Source: Cellulomonas sp. (GTDB lineage Bacteria > Actinomycetota > Actinomycetes > Actinomycetales > Cellulomonadaceae). From it: a stretch of DNA of 64,000 bases. The DNA lies in the NCBI RefSeq assembly GCF_015234515.1, contig NZ_JADGMY010000011.1:124001-188000 (forward strand). The letters run 5' to 3'. The stretch's first letter is position 1. Each line of letters starts with the position of its first letter. Under the pieces are notes generated by a model, which had not been told where the DNA came from, did not search any database, and saw nothing but the letters and a program-made list of their open reading frames with translations. The position numbers were made by a program, and so were the translations under genes. Of the stretch, positions 11,022 to 20,775 are shown one piece after another.

Positions 11022-11873
11022 GTGCCCACCGGGCCGCGCGTCGCGTCGCGCGACCGCGACCTGCCGGGGTCGTTCGACCCGCAGGTCGTGGCCGCGATCG
11101 ACGCGCGCCTGGTGGGCGTCGCCCGCGAGCACGGCGTGCACGTGCCGTGGGCCGTCGAGTCCGGCAGCCGCGCCTGGGGGTTCCCGTCGCCGGACAGCGA
11201 CTACGACTGCCGGTTCGTGTACGTCCGCCCCGTGACGGACTACCTCGACCCGTGGCCGCGGCGCGACGTCGTCGAGACGCCTCTGGACGCGGTGCTCGAC
11301 GTCAACGGCTGGGACCTGCTCAAGGTCGTCAGGCTCGCGGTCGGTGGTAACGCGACACCCGGCGAGTGGCTGCGCTCACCCCTGGTGTACGCGGGTGACC
11401 GGCGCTTCCGGGACGAGCTCCTCGAGCTCGTCGACGCCGCAGCCGACCGTCAGGCGGTCCGCAGGCACTACCTGCACGTGGGCCGCGACCAGTGGCAGCG
11501 CAGCGGGGCCGCACGCGGGGCGGAGGTCGCCCTCAAGCGGGTGTTCTACGGACTGCGACCTGCCGCCGCGCTGCACTGGCTCACGATGCACGACGGCACC
11601 ACGCCGCCCATGAACCTCACGCAGCTGCTCGACGAGGCGCCGCCCCCTGCGGCTGTCCGGGACGACGTCGAGGCGCTCGTCGCAGCCAAGGCCGTGACCC
11701 GCGAGCTCGGCACCGGGGTGGTGCCGCCGGCGCTGCGCGCGTGGGTCGACACGCAGCTGTCGGACGCGGCGGACTCCGACGTCAGTCCCGACGGCACGAC
11801 CGTGGCGCAGCGCCGCGCGGATGCCGCCGCCCGGTTCCGCGGCCTCGTGGCCCGCTGGGCGCCCGGCGGCTGA
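11022..11873 (+). CDS. Nucleotidyltransferase of the YcgL/COG3541 type
   Basis: 283 residues, starting with GTG four bases after the glyS stop, so probably cotranscribed. VESGSRAWGFPSPDSDYD is the DNA polymerase beta-type nucleotidyltransferase motif (GS...DxD). The remainder matches the COG3541 family seen in bacteria and phages. Related proteins occur near RNA repair genes, but the reaction here is not established. Confidence 0.75.
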   Translation: MPTGPRVASRDRDLPGSFDPQVVAAIDARLVGVAREHGVHVPWAVESGSRAWGFPSPDSDYDCRFVYVRPVTDYLDPWPRRDVVETPLDAVLDVNGWDLLKVVRLAVGGNATPGEWLRSPLVYAGDRRFRDELLELVDAAADRQAVRRHYLHVGRDQWQRSGAARGAEVALKRVFYGLRPAAALHWLTMHDGTTPPMNLTQLLDEAPPPAAVRDDVEALVAAKAVTRELGTGVVPPALRAWVDTQLSDAADSDVSPDGTTVAQRRADAAARFRGLVARWAPGG

Positions 11874-11951
11874 GGGCGGCCCGCCGGGAGCGCCTACCAC
11901 GGTCCGTCGCGGCCACGATGCGTGACGTCCGAGGTGCCCAGGGGGCGCCGT

Positions 11952-12998
11952 TCAGGACTGCTCCTCCGCACGGATCCGCAGCACCACCGTGCCGCGCTTG
12001 CGACCGGTGTCGACGTAGCGGTGGGCCTCGACGACGTCCTCGAACGCGTACGTCCGGTCGACGACCGGCCGCACGACCCCCTCGGCCGCGAGCCGCAGGA
12101 GCTCGGCGAGGTCGGCGGCCGACGTCGGCAGGTCGCCGGTGACGGCGCGGACGCCGCGGAGCCCGGCGAACGGCGTCCCGAGGGTGCCTGCCAGGTCGGC
12201 GACGACGAGCAGCAGCGTGCCGCCACGTCGCAGCACGCGGCGGGCGCGGGCGACGGGCAGCGTGCCGACGCAGTCGACGACGACGTCGACGCGCCGTCCG
12301 AGCGTCGTGACGTCCTGCGTGAGGTGGTCGACCACGTCGGTGGCGCCGAGCGAGCGCACGAGGTCGGCGTTCGGTGCGCTGCACACCGCGGTGACGCGTG
12401 CACCGCGGGCGGCGGCCAGCTGGACGACCATCGTCCCGACGGCGCCCGACGCGCCGTTGACGAGCACCTCGACGCCGGGCCGCACGCCGGCACGGCGCAG
12501 GAACTTGTGAGCGGTGAGCCCGCCGAAGACGAGCGCGACGGCCTCGTCGAGCCGCAGGGCGTCGGGGACGTGCGCGACGACGCCGGACGCGGGCACGCGC
12601 ACGAGCTCGGCGTGGCCGCCGAACCCGGACCCCGTCGCCGCGACGACGCGGTCGCCGGGGCGGAACCCTGTCACCCGTGGGCCGGTGGCGGCGACGACGC
12701 CGGCGACCTCCATGCCGAGCACCTGCCGCCGCGGGCGACGGAAGCCGACGACGGGACCGGCGAGCGCGCCCATGCCGCGGGGCAGGTCCCGCGCGCGCAG
12801 CCGGTGGTCCGCGACGCTCACGTCCGAGGCGTACGCGCGCACGAGCAGGTCGTCAGGGCCGAGCGCGGGCACCGGGACGTCGGCGAGGTGGACGACCTCC
12901 GGCCCGCCGTAGCGCTCGTGCACCGCGGCGCGCATGCGGTGGCCGACGCCGGAGGCGGTCGGGGCCGTGGGGTCGCTGCGGTGGGGAGTGGTCGGCAC
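11952..12998 (-). CDS. Zinc-free MDR NAD(P)-dependent oxidoreductase
   Basis: 348 residues of the medium-chain dehydrogenase/reductase superfamily, quinone oxidoreductase branch. MRAAVHERYGGPEVVHLADV is the typical N-terminal strand, LGMEVAGVV and GFRPGDRVVA follow, and the nucleotide-binding motif is NGASGAVGTMVVQLAAARGA. No zinc-ligand cysteines are present. GTG 12998 has GGAGG five bases upstream, better supported than internal ATG 12935. Divergent from a TetR gene with two palindromes between them, so expression is probably induced by an electrophile or drug. Confidence 0.85.
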   Translation of the reverse strand: MPTTPHRSDPTAPTASGVGHRMRAAVHERYGGPEVVHLADVPVPALGPDDLLVRAYASDVSVADHRLRARDLPRGMGALAGPVVGFRRPRRQVLGMEVAGVVAATGPRVTGFRPGDRVVAATGSGFGGHAELVRVPASGVVAHVPDALRLDEAVALVFGGLTAHKFLRRAGVRPGVEVLVNGASGAVGTMVVQLAAARGARVTAVCSAPNADLVRSLGATDVVDHLTQDVTTLGRRVDVVVDCVGTLPVARARRVLRRGGTLLLVVADLAGTLGTPFAGLRGVRAVTGDLPTSAADLAELLRLAAEGVVRPVVDRTYAFEDVVEAHRYVDTGRKRGTVVLRIRAEEQS

Positions 12999-13018
12999 GA
13001 TCGCCTCCGGGGTTCGGG

Positions 13019-13046
13019 CCTTACGACGTAAGGCTTACGCTGTAAG
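13019..13046. promoter_or_regulatory. Two tandem TetR operator palindromes
   Basis: CCTTACGACGTAAGG (13019-13033) is a perfect 6-bp-arm inverted repeat. CTTACGCTGTAAG (13034-13046) repeats it with 5-bp arms. The centres are 14 bp apart. They lie in the divergent promoter of the oxidoreductase and the TetR gene. Confidence 0.75.
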
Positions 13047-13105
13047 GGTCGCATCCGACGGTGCGGCGCGTCAACGGTCGGCCGGGACGGTGAGAGGGTG
13101 GTGGC

Positions 13106-13819
13106 GTGGTCGAGGCTCCCGTCGCCGGCGCGTCGCGTCCGCGGCTGACGCGTGAGCGTGTGCTGCGCCGCGCCGTCGACATCGCCGACGCCGCAGGCGT
13201 CGAAGCCCTGACGATGCGGCGGCTCGCCGACGAGCTCGGCGTCGAGGCCATGTCGCTGTACCACCACGTGCGCGGCAAGGGGGGCATCCTCGACGGCGCC
13301 GTCGAGCTCGTGCTCGACGAGCTGGCCGCCGCAGCCGACGCGAGCGCGGTGCCGCCCGAGGACGGCGGGTGGCGGGCGGCGGTGCGTGCCCGGCTCGTCG
13401 CCGCGCGCACGGTTATGCTGCGTCACCCGTGGGCGCCCGACGTCATGGCGGCGCGCAGCGTCATGACCGTGGGCGCGGCGCGGCACGTCGACGCCGTCGT
13501 CGGTCTCATGCATGCCGGCGGCCTGTCGTACGACCTCGTGCACCACGGGCTGCACGCGCTGGGCAGCCGGATGTTCGGGTTCAGCCCCGAGATCGCCGAG
13601 CCCGACGCCGGTGACCAGCAGGGCGCCGACGCCCTCGCCGGGATGGCCGAGCTGGTGCCGCACCTCGCTGCCATGCTCGCCGAGGTCGCGCACGACGACG
13701 CCACGACGCTCGGGTGGTGCGACGACCAGACCGAGTTCGAGTTCGGTCTCGACCTCGTCCTCGACGGTCTCGAGCGGCTCGCGCGCGGCTCGTCGGCCAC
13801 GGGTGACGGTCCTGGCTGA
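13106..13819 (+). CDS. TetR-family repressor with TetR_C_1-type domain
   Basis: 237 residues. The N-terminal helix-turn-helix is plain: LTRERVLRRAVDIADAAGVE followed by LTMRRLADELGVEAMSLYHH. The C-terminal ligand-binding half resembles the TetR_C_1 group that includes the tetracycline repressor. Start GTG 13106. It faces the MDR oxidoreductase across two adjacent palindromes and most likely represses both genes until a ligand binds. Confidence 0.88.
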   Translation: MVEAPVAGASRPRLTRERVLRRAVDIADAAGVEALTMRRLADELGVEAMSLYHHVRGKGGILDGAVELVLDELAAAADASAVPPEDGGWRAAVRARLVAARTVMLRHPWAPDVMAARSVMTVGAARHVDAVVGLMHAGGLSYDLVHHGLHALGSRMFGFSPEIAEPDAGDQQGADALAGMAELVPHLAAMLAEVAHDDATTLGWCDDQTEFEFGLDLVLDGLERLARGSSATGDGPG

Positions 13820-13964
13820 GCGTCGGCCCGCCGCCCGTGCGTGTCAGCGGGCGACGTCCCGGTAGCGCGCGCGCGTCGCGACCTCCACCTCTGCGGCCGG
13901 CTCAAGCGGAGCCCCGATAGCGGCGGGGGAGCCAGGAGTCCCGGGGCCGGTGGACAATGGGGCG

Positions 13965-15158
13965 GTGCCCGAGACGACCACGACGCCGCACGAGAGCCCG
14001 CGGACGACCTCCGCGGTCCTGCCGCCCCTGCGCATCGGCCCCATCACCGTGGACACGCCCGTCGTGCTCGCGCCCATGGCCGGCGTCACCAACGCCGCCT
14101 TCCGGCGGCTGTGCCGCGAGTCCGGTGCCGGCCTGTACGTCGCCGAGATGCTGACGTCCCGCGCGCTCGTCGAGCGCAACCCCGAGTCCTTCCGCATCAT
14201 CGCGTTCGAGCCGGACGAGGTGCCCCGGTCGGTGCAGCTGTACGGCGTCGACCCCACGACCGTCGGGGCAGCGGTACGTCTCCTCGTCGAGGAGGACCGC
14301 GCCGACCACATCGACCTGAACTTCGGCTGCCCGGTGCCCAAGGTCACGCGCAAGGGCGGAGGAGCGGTGCTGCCCTGGAAGCGGGACCTCTTCGCGGCCA
14401 TCGTGCGTGCGGCCGTCGACGCCGCGACACCGCACGGCGTCCCGGTGACGGTCAAGATGCGCAAGGGCATCGACGAGGACCACCTGACCTACGTGGAGGC
14501 CGGGCTCACGGCCCAGGACGCCGGGGTCGCCGCGGTCGCCCTGCACGGTCGCACCGCCGCGGACTACTACTCCGGCACGGCCGACTGGGACGCGATCGCC
14601 GCGCTCAAGCAGGCGGTCACCGACATCCCCGTGCTGGGCAACGGCGACATCTGGTCCGCCGAGGACGCCCTGGCGATGGTCGTGCACACCGGGTGCGACG
14701 GCGTGGTCGTCGGGCGCGGCTGCCAGGGGCGGCCGTGGCTCTTCGCCGACCTGGCCGCTGCGTTCGCGGGGTCCGACGCGCGCATCCGGCCCGGCCTGCG
14801 GGAGGTCGCGAGCGTCGTGCGGCGCCACGCCGAGCTGATGGTCGACCACTTCGGCGACGAGGGCAAGGCGCTGCGGGAGATGCGCAAGCACATGGCGTGG
14901 TACCTCAAGGGGTACGTCGTCGGTGGTGAGCTGCGCGCGCGGCTGGGCCTGGTGTCGTCGCTCGCCGAGCTGGACGACCTGCTGGGCGAGCTGGACCTGG
15001 ACCAGCCGTACCCCGGTGAGGCGTCCGAGGGGCCGCGCGGGCGGGCGGGCGCACCCAAGCGCCCGATCCTGCCCTACGGGTGGTTGGACTCGCGCGAGCT
15101 CTCCGAGGACTTCCGCCGGGACCTGCACGAGGCCGAGCTCTCCGTCTCGGGCGGCTGA
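13965..15158 (+). CDS. dusB: tRNA-dihydrouridine synthase
   Basis: 397 residues. It reduces specific uridines in tRNA to dihydrouridine with FMN and NADPH. LAPMAGVTNAAFRRLC is the family N-terminal signature; the proton donor cysteine is in LNFGCPVPKVTRKGGGA, and the FMN phosphate site is GNGDIWSAEDA with VVVGRGCQGRPW. GTG 13965 has GACAAT six bases upstream and no Shine-Dalgarno, so I prefer it to GTG 13950, which would lie upstream of the transcript start. The C-terminal 60 residues are variable. Confidence 0.93.
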   Translation: MPETTTTPHESPRTTSAVLPPLRIGPITVDTPVVLAPMAGVTNAAFRRLCRESGAGLYVAEMLTSRALVERNPESFRIIAFEPDEVPRSVQLYGVDPTTVGAAVRLLVEEDRADHIDLNFGCPVPKVTRKGGGAVLPWKRDLFAAIVRAAVDAATPHGVPVTVKMRKGIDEDHLTYVEAGLTAQDAGVAAVALHGRTAADYYSGTADWDAIAALKQAVTDIPVLGNGDIWSAEDALAMVVHTGCDGVVVGRGCQGRPWLFADLAAAFAGSDARIRPGLREVASVVRRHAELMVDHFGDEGKALREMRKHMAWYLKGYVVGGELRARLGLVSSLAELDDLLGELDLDQPYPGEASEGPRGRAGAPKRPILPYGWLDSRELSEDFRRDLHEAELSVSGG

Positions 15159-15206
15159 CCCGCTCTCGACGGGCGAGCACGCCCACGGGGCAGCAGACTT
15201 CACGGC

Positions 15207-16310
15207 GTGCGAACCATGGGTGTGGAGGAGGAGTACCTGCTGGTCGACGCCGAGGGCGTCCCGACAGGTGTGGCCGACGCGGCAGTGCGCGCGTACGAGC
15301 GTGGCGGCGGTGAGCCGGCCGACGAGGGGGAGCCCGGCGGCGGGCTCGAGAAGGAGCTCCAGGAGCAGCAGATCGAGACCGGCACGCACCCGTGCGTCGA
15401 CCTCGCGGAGCTCGCTGCCGAGCTGCGCGACGGACGCCGCCGCGCCGCCGGTGCCGCGCAGCAGGCCGGGGGTCGGCTCGTCGCCGTCGCCACGTCGCCC
15501 GTGCCGGGCCCGACCACGCTGTCGCACGGCGCACGCTACGAGGCGATGGCGCAGACGTACGCCCTGACCGTCCGTGAGCAGCTCACGAGCGGCTGCCACG
15601 TGCACGTGTCCGTGGAGGACGACGACGAGGCCGTGGCGGTGCTCGACCGCATCGGTCCGTGGTTGCCCGTGCTGCTCGCGCTGAGTGTCAACTCCCCGTA
15701 CTGGCGCGGGGAGGACACCGGGTACGCCTCGATCCGCTCGCAGCTGTGGAACCGGTGGCCGACGGCAGGCCCGACCGCGCCGTTCGGATCGGTCCAGGCG
15801 TACCGGGACACGGTGGCGGGCCTCGTCGCGACGGGTGCCGCGCTCGACCCGGCGATGATCTACTTCGACGCCCGCCTGTCGCCGCGGTACCCGACGGTCG
15901 AGATCCGCGTCGCCGACGTCTGCCTGCGTGCCGACGACGCGGTGCTGGTCGCGGCGCTGGCGCGGGCGCTCGTCGAGACCGCCTCCCGGCAGGCCGCCGA
16001 CGGGTTCGCGCCGACCCACACCCGGGTCGAGCCGTTGCGGGCGGCGACCTGGCGTGCGGCTCGCACGGGCCTCGCCGGGGACCTGCTGGTCCCGCCGACG
16101 CTGACGCCCGTGCCCGCCCGGGACGCGGTGGCGCAGCTGCTGGACCACGTGCGGCCGGCGCTGCAGGACAGCGGTGATCTCACGACCGTCCAGGAGCTCC
16201 TCGCGGGCCTGTGGCAGCGCGGCACGGGCGCCGACGAGCAGCGCGCGTGGGCGTTCGAGGGTGGCCTGCCCGGGGTCGTCGAGCACGCGGTCGAGGCGAC
16301 GCTCGCCTGA
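15207..16310 (+). CDS. Carboxylate-amine ligase, YbdK / glutamate-cysteine ligase 2 family
   Basis: 367 residues. The N-terminus GVEEEYLLVD, the EIETGTHP-like LQEQQIETGTHPCVDL and SGCHVHVSVEDDDEAVAVLD are signature blocks of the GCS2 family. Members ligate a carboxylate to an amine with ATP; some have weak glutamate-cysteine ligase activity, but the physiological substrate of YbdK-type proteins is unclear. Actinobacteria make mycothiol rather than glutathione, so another product is likely. CAGACT seven bases before GTG 15207 may be a leaderless -10. Confidence 0.85.
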   Translation: MRTMGVEEEYLLVDAEGVPTGVADAAVRAYERGGGEPADEGEPGGGLEKELQEQQIETGTHPCVDLAELAAELRDGRRRAAGAAQQAGGRLVAVATSPVPGPTTLSHGARYEAMAQTYALTVREQLTSGCHVHVSVEDDDEAVAVLDRIGPWLPVLLALSVNSPYWRGEDTGYASIRSQLWNRWPTAGPTAPFGSVQAYRDTVAGLVATGAALDPAMIYFDARLSPRYPTVEIRVADVCLRADDAVLVAALARALVETASRQAADGFAPTHTRVEPLRAATWRAARTGLAGDLLVPPTLTPVPARDAVAQLLDHVRPALQDSGDLTTVQELLAGLWQRGTGADEQRAWAFEGGLPGVVEHAVEATLA

Positions 16311-16318
16311 CACGTCGA

Positions 16319-16348
16319 GGGCCCGGCCGCGCAGGTGCGACCGGGCCC
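16319..16348. terminator. Hairpin between convergent genes
   Basis: GGGCCCGG (16319-16326) pairs with CCGGGCCC (16341-16348), with extra CGC/GCG pairing inside. It lies between the YbdK-like gene and the alpha-glucosidase, which converge, so it could terminate both. Confidence 0.55.
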
Positions 16349-16367
16349 CCGACTGGGTCGCGGTCCG

Positions 16368-18083
16368 TCAGGAGGCGCGCAGCCAGACGGTCGTCGCGGG
16401 CGCCACCGCGGCCCCCACGTCCGGGGCGGACGCGAGCAGGACCTCGGCGCCCGCGGGCAGCGGCACGTCGACGTCGCCGAGGTTCGCGACCACGACCACG
16501 TCACCGTTCCGGTAGGCGAGCACGTGCTCGCCCGCGGGCTCCGGCAGCCACTGCAGCCCACCGGATCCGAGCCGCTCGGCACGACGCAGGCGCAGGGCGG
16601 CGCGGTACAGCTCGTAGGTCGAGCCCTCGCGGCCGCGCTGGCGGTCCAGGGCCAGGTCCGCCCACCCGGTGGGCTGCGGCAACCACGTCGCCCCGGTCGG
16701 GGAGAATCCCAGGCCGGGCGCGTCGCCGGACCAGGGCAGGGGCACGCGGCACCCGTCGCGCCCTCGCTCGCCGCCGCCCGTGCGGAAGAACGCGGGGTCC
16801 TCGCGGATGTCGTCGTCGAGCGCCGTGTGCTCCGGCAGGCCGAGCTCCTCGCCCTGGTACAGGTAGGCGGAGCCCGGCAGGCCGAGCATCAGCAGCGTGG
16901 CGGCGCGCGCACGGCGCAGGCCCAGGACCGCGTCGGGCTGCTCGTCGCCGTGGCCGATGCCGTTGGGCCGGTGGGTGGGGTCCGCCAGGCCCAGGCGCGA
17001 CGCGTGGCGCACGACGTCGTGGTTGGACAGCACCCAGGTGGTGGGGGCGCCGACGGCGTCGTTCGCCGCGTAGGACGCCGTGATGACGCGACGCAGCGCG
17101 GGGCCGTCCCAGCCGGCCGCCAGGAACGCGAAGTTGAACGACTGGTGCGCCTCGTCGGCCCGGACGTAGCGCGCGAGCCGGCTCAGTGGCTCCACCCAGG
17201 CCTCGGTGACCATCGCGCGGTCGCCGTCGTAGGAGTCGAGGACCTGGCGCCACGCGCGGTAGATGTCGTGGACGCCCTCCTGGTCGAACATCGGTCCGTG
17301 GTTCCCGGAGCCGTCGACGGCGTCGACGTCGTGCCCGTCGTCCGTGCCGTCGATCATCGCGACGTGCCCGTCCCAGTCGGGCAGCCCGGGCGCCTTGACC
17401 ATGCCGTGGGCGACGTCGACGCGGAAGCCGTCGACCCCGCGATCGAGCCAGAACCGCAGCACGTCCTCGAACTCGGCCCGCACCTGCGGGTTGTCCCAGT
17501 CGAGGTCGGGCTGCTTGCTGTCGAACAGGTGCAGGTACCACTGGCCGGGGGTGCCGTCCGGAGCGGTCGTGCGGGTCCATGCGGGGCCGCCGAAGATGGA
17601 CTGCCAGTTGTTCGGCGGCAGCTCGCCGTGCTCGCCGCGTCCGTCGTGGAAGTGGTACCGGGCGCGCTCGGGTGACCCCGGGGCGGCCGCGAGAGCGGCC
17701 TGGAACCACGCGTGCTCGTCGGACGTGTGGTTGGGGACGAGGTCGACGACGACGCGCAGACCGAGCTCGTGGGCGCGCGCGATGAGCGCGTCGGCGTCGG
17801 CGAGCGTGCCGAAGAGCGGGTCGACGTCGCGGTAGTCGGCGACGTCGTAGCCCGCGTCGGCCTGCGGCGAGCGGTAGAACGGCGACAGCCAGACCGCGTC
17901 GACGCCGAGCTCGACGAGGTGGTCGAGGTGCGCGGTGACGCCCGGCAGGTCGCCGATGCCGTCGCCGGACGCGTCGGCGAAGGACCGCGGGTAGACCTGG
18001 TAGATGACGGCGGTGCGCCACCAGCTCGTGCCGTTGTCGGGTCGGTGCGCGATCTGCGCCGAGGGGACGGCCTCGAGGGTCAC
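16368..18083 (-). CDS. GH13 alpha-glucosidase (oligo-1,6-glucosidase type)
   Basis: 571 residues, cytoplasmic (no signal peptide). GH13 motifs are in order: [41 protein letters not shown] with the nucleophile Asp, EAWVE with the acid/base Glu, and LSNHDVVRH. These define enzymes that hydrolyse terminal alpha-1,4 or alpha-1,6 glucosidic bonds in short glucans. GTG 18083 has AGGAAGG seven bases upstream. It lies downstream of a LacI regulator and opposite a MalEFG-type transporter, so it likely degrades the imported maltodextrin. Confidence 0.92.
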   Translation of the reverse strand: MTLEAVPSAQIAHRPDNGTSWWRTAVIYQVYPRSFADASGDGIGDLPGVTAHLDHLVELGVDAVWLSPFYRSPQADAGYDVADYRDVDPLFGTLADADALIARAHELGLRVVVDLVPNHTSDEHAWFQAALAAAPGSPERARYHFHDGRGEHGELPPNNWQSIFGGPAWTRTTAPDGTPGQWYLHLFDSKQPDLDWDNPQVRAEFEDVLRFWLDRGVDGFRVDVAHGMVKAPGLPDWDGHVAMIDGTDDGHDVDAVDGSGNHGPMFDQEGVHDIYRAWRQVLDSYDGDRAMVTEAWVEPLSRLARYVRADEAHQSFNFAFLAAGWDGPALRRVITASYAANDAVGAPTTWVLSNHDVVRHASRLGLADPTHRPNGIGHGDEQPDAVLGLRRARAATLLMLGLPGSAYLYQGEELGLPEHTALDDDIREDPAFFRTGGGERGRDGCRVPLPWSGDAPGLGFSPTGATWLPQPTGWADLALDRQRGREGSTYELYRAALRLRRAERLGSGGLQWLPEPAGEHVLAYRNGDVVVVANLGDVDVPLPAGAEVLLASAPDVGAAVAPATTVWLRAS

Positions 18084-18180
18084 TGGGGTGCCTTCCTGGT
18101 GGGGGTCGAGGTGGCGCGCGGCCGCGTGGGGGCGCACCGTCGCGCGCCGCGGCGTGCGACGCGGTCGACGGACGAGGTGC

Positions 18181-19257
18181 TCAGTGGGTGGGTGCCGCGT
18201 CCCGCCGGACCGCGACGGGCGAGAGGGTCGGGGCGCTGCCGGTCGAGCCCCGGACGACGAGCTCGGGATGGAACAGGAGCTCGGCGCGCGGCGCGGGTGT
18301 GCCGGACATCTCGGCGACGAGCGCCGAGACCGCCGCGTGCCCCATCGCGGAGACCGGCTGGCGCACGGTCGTCAGCGGCGGGTCGGTGAAGGCGATCAGG
18401 GGGGAGTCGTCGAACCCGACGACCGACACGTCCTCAGGGACGCGCAGCCCGAGGGAGCGCGCGGCGCGCACGGCACCGAGCGCCATGAGGTCGGACCCGC
18501 AGACCACCGCGGTGTGACCCGAGCGGAAGAGCTCGGTGGCGGCCGCGTGGCCGCCCTCCACGGTGAACAGCGTCGACACGACGTGCGGGCCGGCGTCCGT
18601 GACGCCCAGGTGCTTCCCGATGAGCGCCGCGAAAGCATCGCGCTTACGCTGCGAAGGGACGAACCGTGTGGGTCCGACAGCGAGTCCGATGGCACGGTGG
18701 CCGAGGGAGCGCAGGTGGCGAACAGCCTGATCCATCGCGGCCGTGTCGTCAGTCGACACGGCGGGAGCGTCCACGCCCTCGGCGTGCCCGTTGACCAGGA
18801 CGAGCGGGACGCCCCGCCCGCGCAGCCGGTGGTAACGGTCCTTGCTCGCGGAGGTGTCCGCGTGCAGACCGGAGACGAAGACGATCCCGTCGACCCCGTG
18901 GTCCATGAGGAGCTCGACGTACTGGTCCTCGGTGGTCCCGCCCGGCGACTGCGTGCACAGCAGCGGCGTGTACCCGCGGTCGCTCAGCATCGTCTCGATG
19001 ACCTGCGCGAACGCGGGGAAGACGGGGTTGGTGAGCTCGGGCACGACGAGGCCGACGAGGCCGGCGGACCGCATGCGCAGCTTCTCCGGGCGCTCGTAGC
19101 CGAGCATGTCCAGCGCGGTGAGCACGGCCTGACGGGCTTGCGCGGACACCCCGGGCTTGCCGTTCAGCACGCGCGACACCGTCGCGGTGCTCACGCCCGC
19201 CTGCTCGGCGAGGTCGGTCAGTCGTGTCCGCACAGTCCGCAGCGTAGTCGGGGTCAC
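18181..19257 (-). CDS. LacI-family repressor of the alpha-glucan locus
   Basis: 358 residues. The helix-turn-helix and hinge read RLTDLAEQAGVSTATVSRVL then NGKPGVSAQARQAVL. The remainder is a periplasmic-binding-protein-like sensor domain (LVGLVVPELTNPVFPAFAQV, VSVVGFDDSPLIAFTDPPLT). GTG 19257 has GGAGGG three bases away; upstream in-frame starts lack this. It is divergent from the sugar-binding lipoprotein gene and upstream of the GH13 gene on the same strand, the expected place for a maltose-type repressor. Confidence 0.9.
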   Translation of the reverse strand: MTPTTLRTVRTRLTDLAEQAGVSTATVSRVLNGKPGVSAQARQAVLTALDMLGYERPEKLRMRSAGLVGLVVPELTNPVFPAFAQVIETMLSDRGYTPLLCTQSPGGTTEDQYVELLMDHGVDGIVFVSGLHADTSASKDRYHRLRGRGVPLVLVNGHAEGVDAPAVSTDDTAAMDQAVRHLRSLGHRAIGLAVGPTRFVPSQRKRDAFAALIGKHLGVTDAGPHVVSTLFTVEGGHAAATELFRSGHTAVVCGSDLMALGAVRAARSLGLRVPEDVSVVGFDDSPLIAFTDPPLTTVRQPVSAMGHAAVSALVAEMSGTPAPRAELLFHPELVVRGSTGSAPTLSPVAVRRDAAPTH

Positions 19258-19319
19258 CAGCCCTCCTTCTCCGCCGCACGGGAGCATGCAGGCGCTTACC
19301 TTGGAACGCTTGGCTGCAA

Positions 19320-19363
19320 GTTACCGTAACGAGTTGCAACGGGGGGTGCAACGCGCATAGCGT
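19320..19363 (+). promoter_or_regulatory. malE promoter with overlapping operator repeats
   Basis: TTGCAA (19334-19339) and TAGCGT (19358-19363) are separated by 18 bases and could be -35 and -10. GTTGCAAC (19333-19340) is a palindrome on the -35, TGCAAC recurs at 19347-19352, and GTTACCGTAAC (19320-19330) is a further palindrome. LacI-type repression is likely; which repeat is bound is not clear. Confidence 0.55.
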
Positions 19364-19427
19364 CGCGTCAACAGCCGGCATCGGCGTCAGTCGGGCTCGG
19401 CAGGTCGAACGACAACAGGAGAAGACG

Positions 19428-20654
19428 ATGCGACGAGGCATCCCGGCCGTTGCGGTGACGCTCGGCCTTGCGCTGACGCTCACGGCGTGCGGCGGTTCTG
19501 GTGACGACAACTCTGGTGACGCGGCATCGGCCACCCCGGCCTCGGGGGACGGCCTCGTGGTGTGGGTGGACGAGACGCGTCAGGCAGCGGTCGAGGTGGC
19601 GGCCGAGGCGTTCGAGAACGAGAACGACGTGGACGTCGAGCTCGTGCTCAAGAACTTCGAGGACATCCGCGCGGACTTCCTCGCCCAGGTCCCGACCGGC
19701 GAGGGGCCCGACCTGACGGTCGGCGCGCACGACTGGCTCGGTGAGCTGACGACCAACGGGGTCGTCGCGCCCATCGAGCTCGGCGACAAGGCCGGTGACT
19801 TCATCGAGGTCGCGGTCGAGGCGTTCACGGAGGACGGGCAGGTGTACGGCCTGCCGTACGCGATCGAGAACATCGCCCTCATCCGCAACACGGCGCTCGC
19901 GGCCGAGGCTCCGTCGACCTGGGACGCGGCCGTCGCCGCCGGCCAGGCCGCCGGCACCCCCTACCAGGTGCTCATCCAGACCGGTGTCGAGGGTGACCCC
20001 TACACCTACTACCCGCTGCAGACGTCGTTCGGCGCCCCGGTCTTCGTCCAGAACGAGGACGGCACCTACACCTCCGAGCTCGCCATGGGCGGTGCTCCCG
20101 GCCAGGCCTTCGCGACGTGGCTGCAGGCGCAGGGCGCGGCCGGCGTGCTGTCGACCGACGTCACGTACGACATCGCGGTCGAGGCGTTCAAGAACGGCGA
20201 GTCGCCGTTCATCATCGGCGGGCCGTGGATGGTCGAGCAGTTCGAGGCTCTCGACCTGTCGATCGACCCGATCCCGTCCGCGGGTGGCGAGCCGGCGCAG
20301 CCGTTCGTCGGCGTGCAGGGCTTCTACGTCTCGGCGCAGAGCGACAACGCGCTGCTCGCGAACGACTTCCTCGTGAACTACATCGCGACGGACGAGGCGC
20401 AGCTGGCTCTGTACGAGGCCGGCAACCGCCCGCCGGCGCTCGCGTCGGCAGCCGAGGAGGCCTCGGCCGACCCGGTCACCGCCGGCTTCCTGGCCGTCGG
20501 TGAGGAGGCGGTGCCGATGCCGTCCATCCCCGAGATGGGCTCGGTCTGGGCGTTCTGGGGCGTCACCGAGGCGAACATCATCTCGGGCGCGGCCGAGCCC
20601 GTCGCGGCCTGGGACAAGATGATCGCCGACATCCAGGGTGCGATCGGGTCCTGA
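19428..20654 (+). CDS. malE: Sugar ABC transporter substrate-binding lipoprotein (maltose type)
   Basis: 408 residues. A signal peptide ends in LTLTAC, so the mature protein is lipid-anchored at Cys 21. The sequence matches the maltose/maltodextrin binding branch of cluster-B binding proteins (VWVDETRQAAVEVAAEAFEN, GEGPDLTVGAHDWLGEL, YGLPYAIENIALIRN, FIIGGPWMVEQ). AGGAGA precedes ATG 19428. It leads the transporter operon and faces the LacI gene. Confidence 0.88.
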   Translation: MRRGIPAVAVTLGLALTLTACGGSGDDNSGDAASATPASGDGLVVWVDETRQAAVEVAAEAFENENDVDVELVLKNFEDIRADFLAQVPTGEGPDLTVGAHDWLGELTTNGVVAPIELGDKAGDFIEVAVEAFTEDGQVYGLPYAIENIALIRNTALAAEAPSTWDAAVAAGQAAGTPYQVLIQTGVEGDPYTYYPLQTSFGAPVFVQNEDGTYTSELAMGGAPGQAFATWLQAQGAAGVLSTDVTYDIAVEAFKNGESPFIIGGPWMVEQFEALDLSIDPIPSAGGEPAQPFVGVQGFYVSAQSDNALLANDFLVNYIATDEAQLALYEAGNRPPALASAAEEASADPVTAGFLAVGEEAVPMPSIPEMGSVWAFWGVTEANIISGAAEPVAAWDKMIADIQGAIGS

Positions 20655-20662
20655 CCCGCACC

Positions 20663-20694
20663 GGTCGCACCGCGGGCACGCCCGCGGTGCGACC
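20663..20694 (+). terminator. Strong hairpin between malE and malF
   Basis: A 14-bp perfect stem (GGTCGCACCGCGGG with CCCGCGGTGCGACC) closes a four-base loop, nine bases after the malE stop. No T-run follows. It probably acts as a partial terminator or 3'-stabiliser, keeping binding protein in excess over the membrane subunits. Confidence 0.7.
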
Positions 20695-20775
20695 GTCAGC
20701 CCCTCGGCCGTCACGGCGGCCGGGTGGTGACCTTCCCGGCGCCGATGCGCCGACCGACAGCACGGAAGGCGCGCG

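Noticed and set aside
13950..13964. Upstream GTG start for dusB
   Set aside because: It lies before the -10 element of the likely leaderless transcript.
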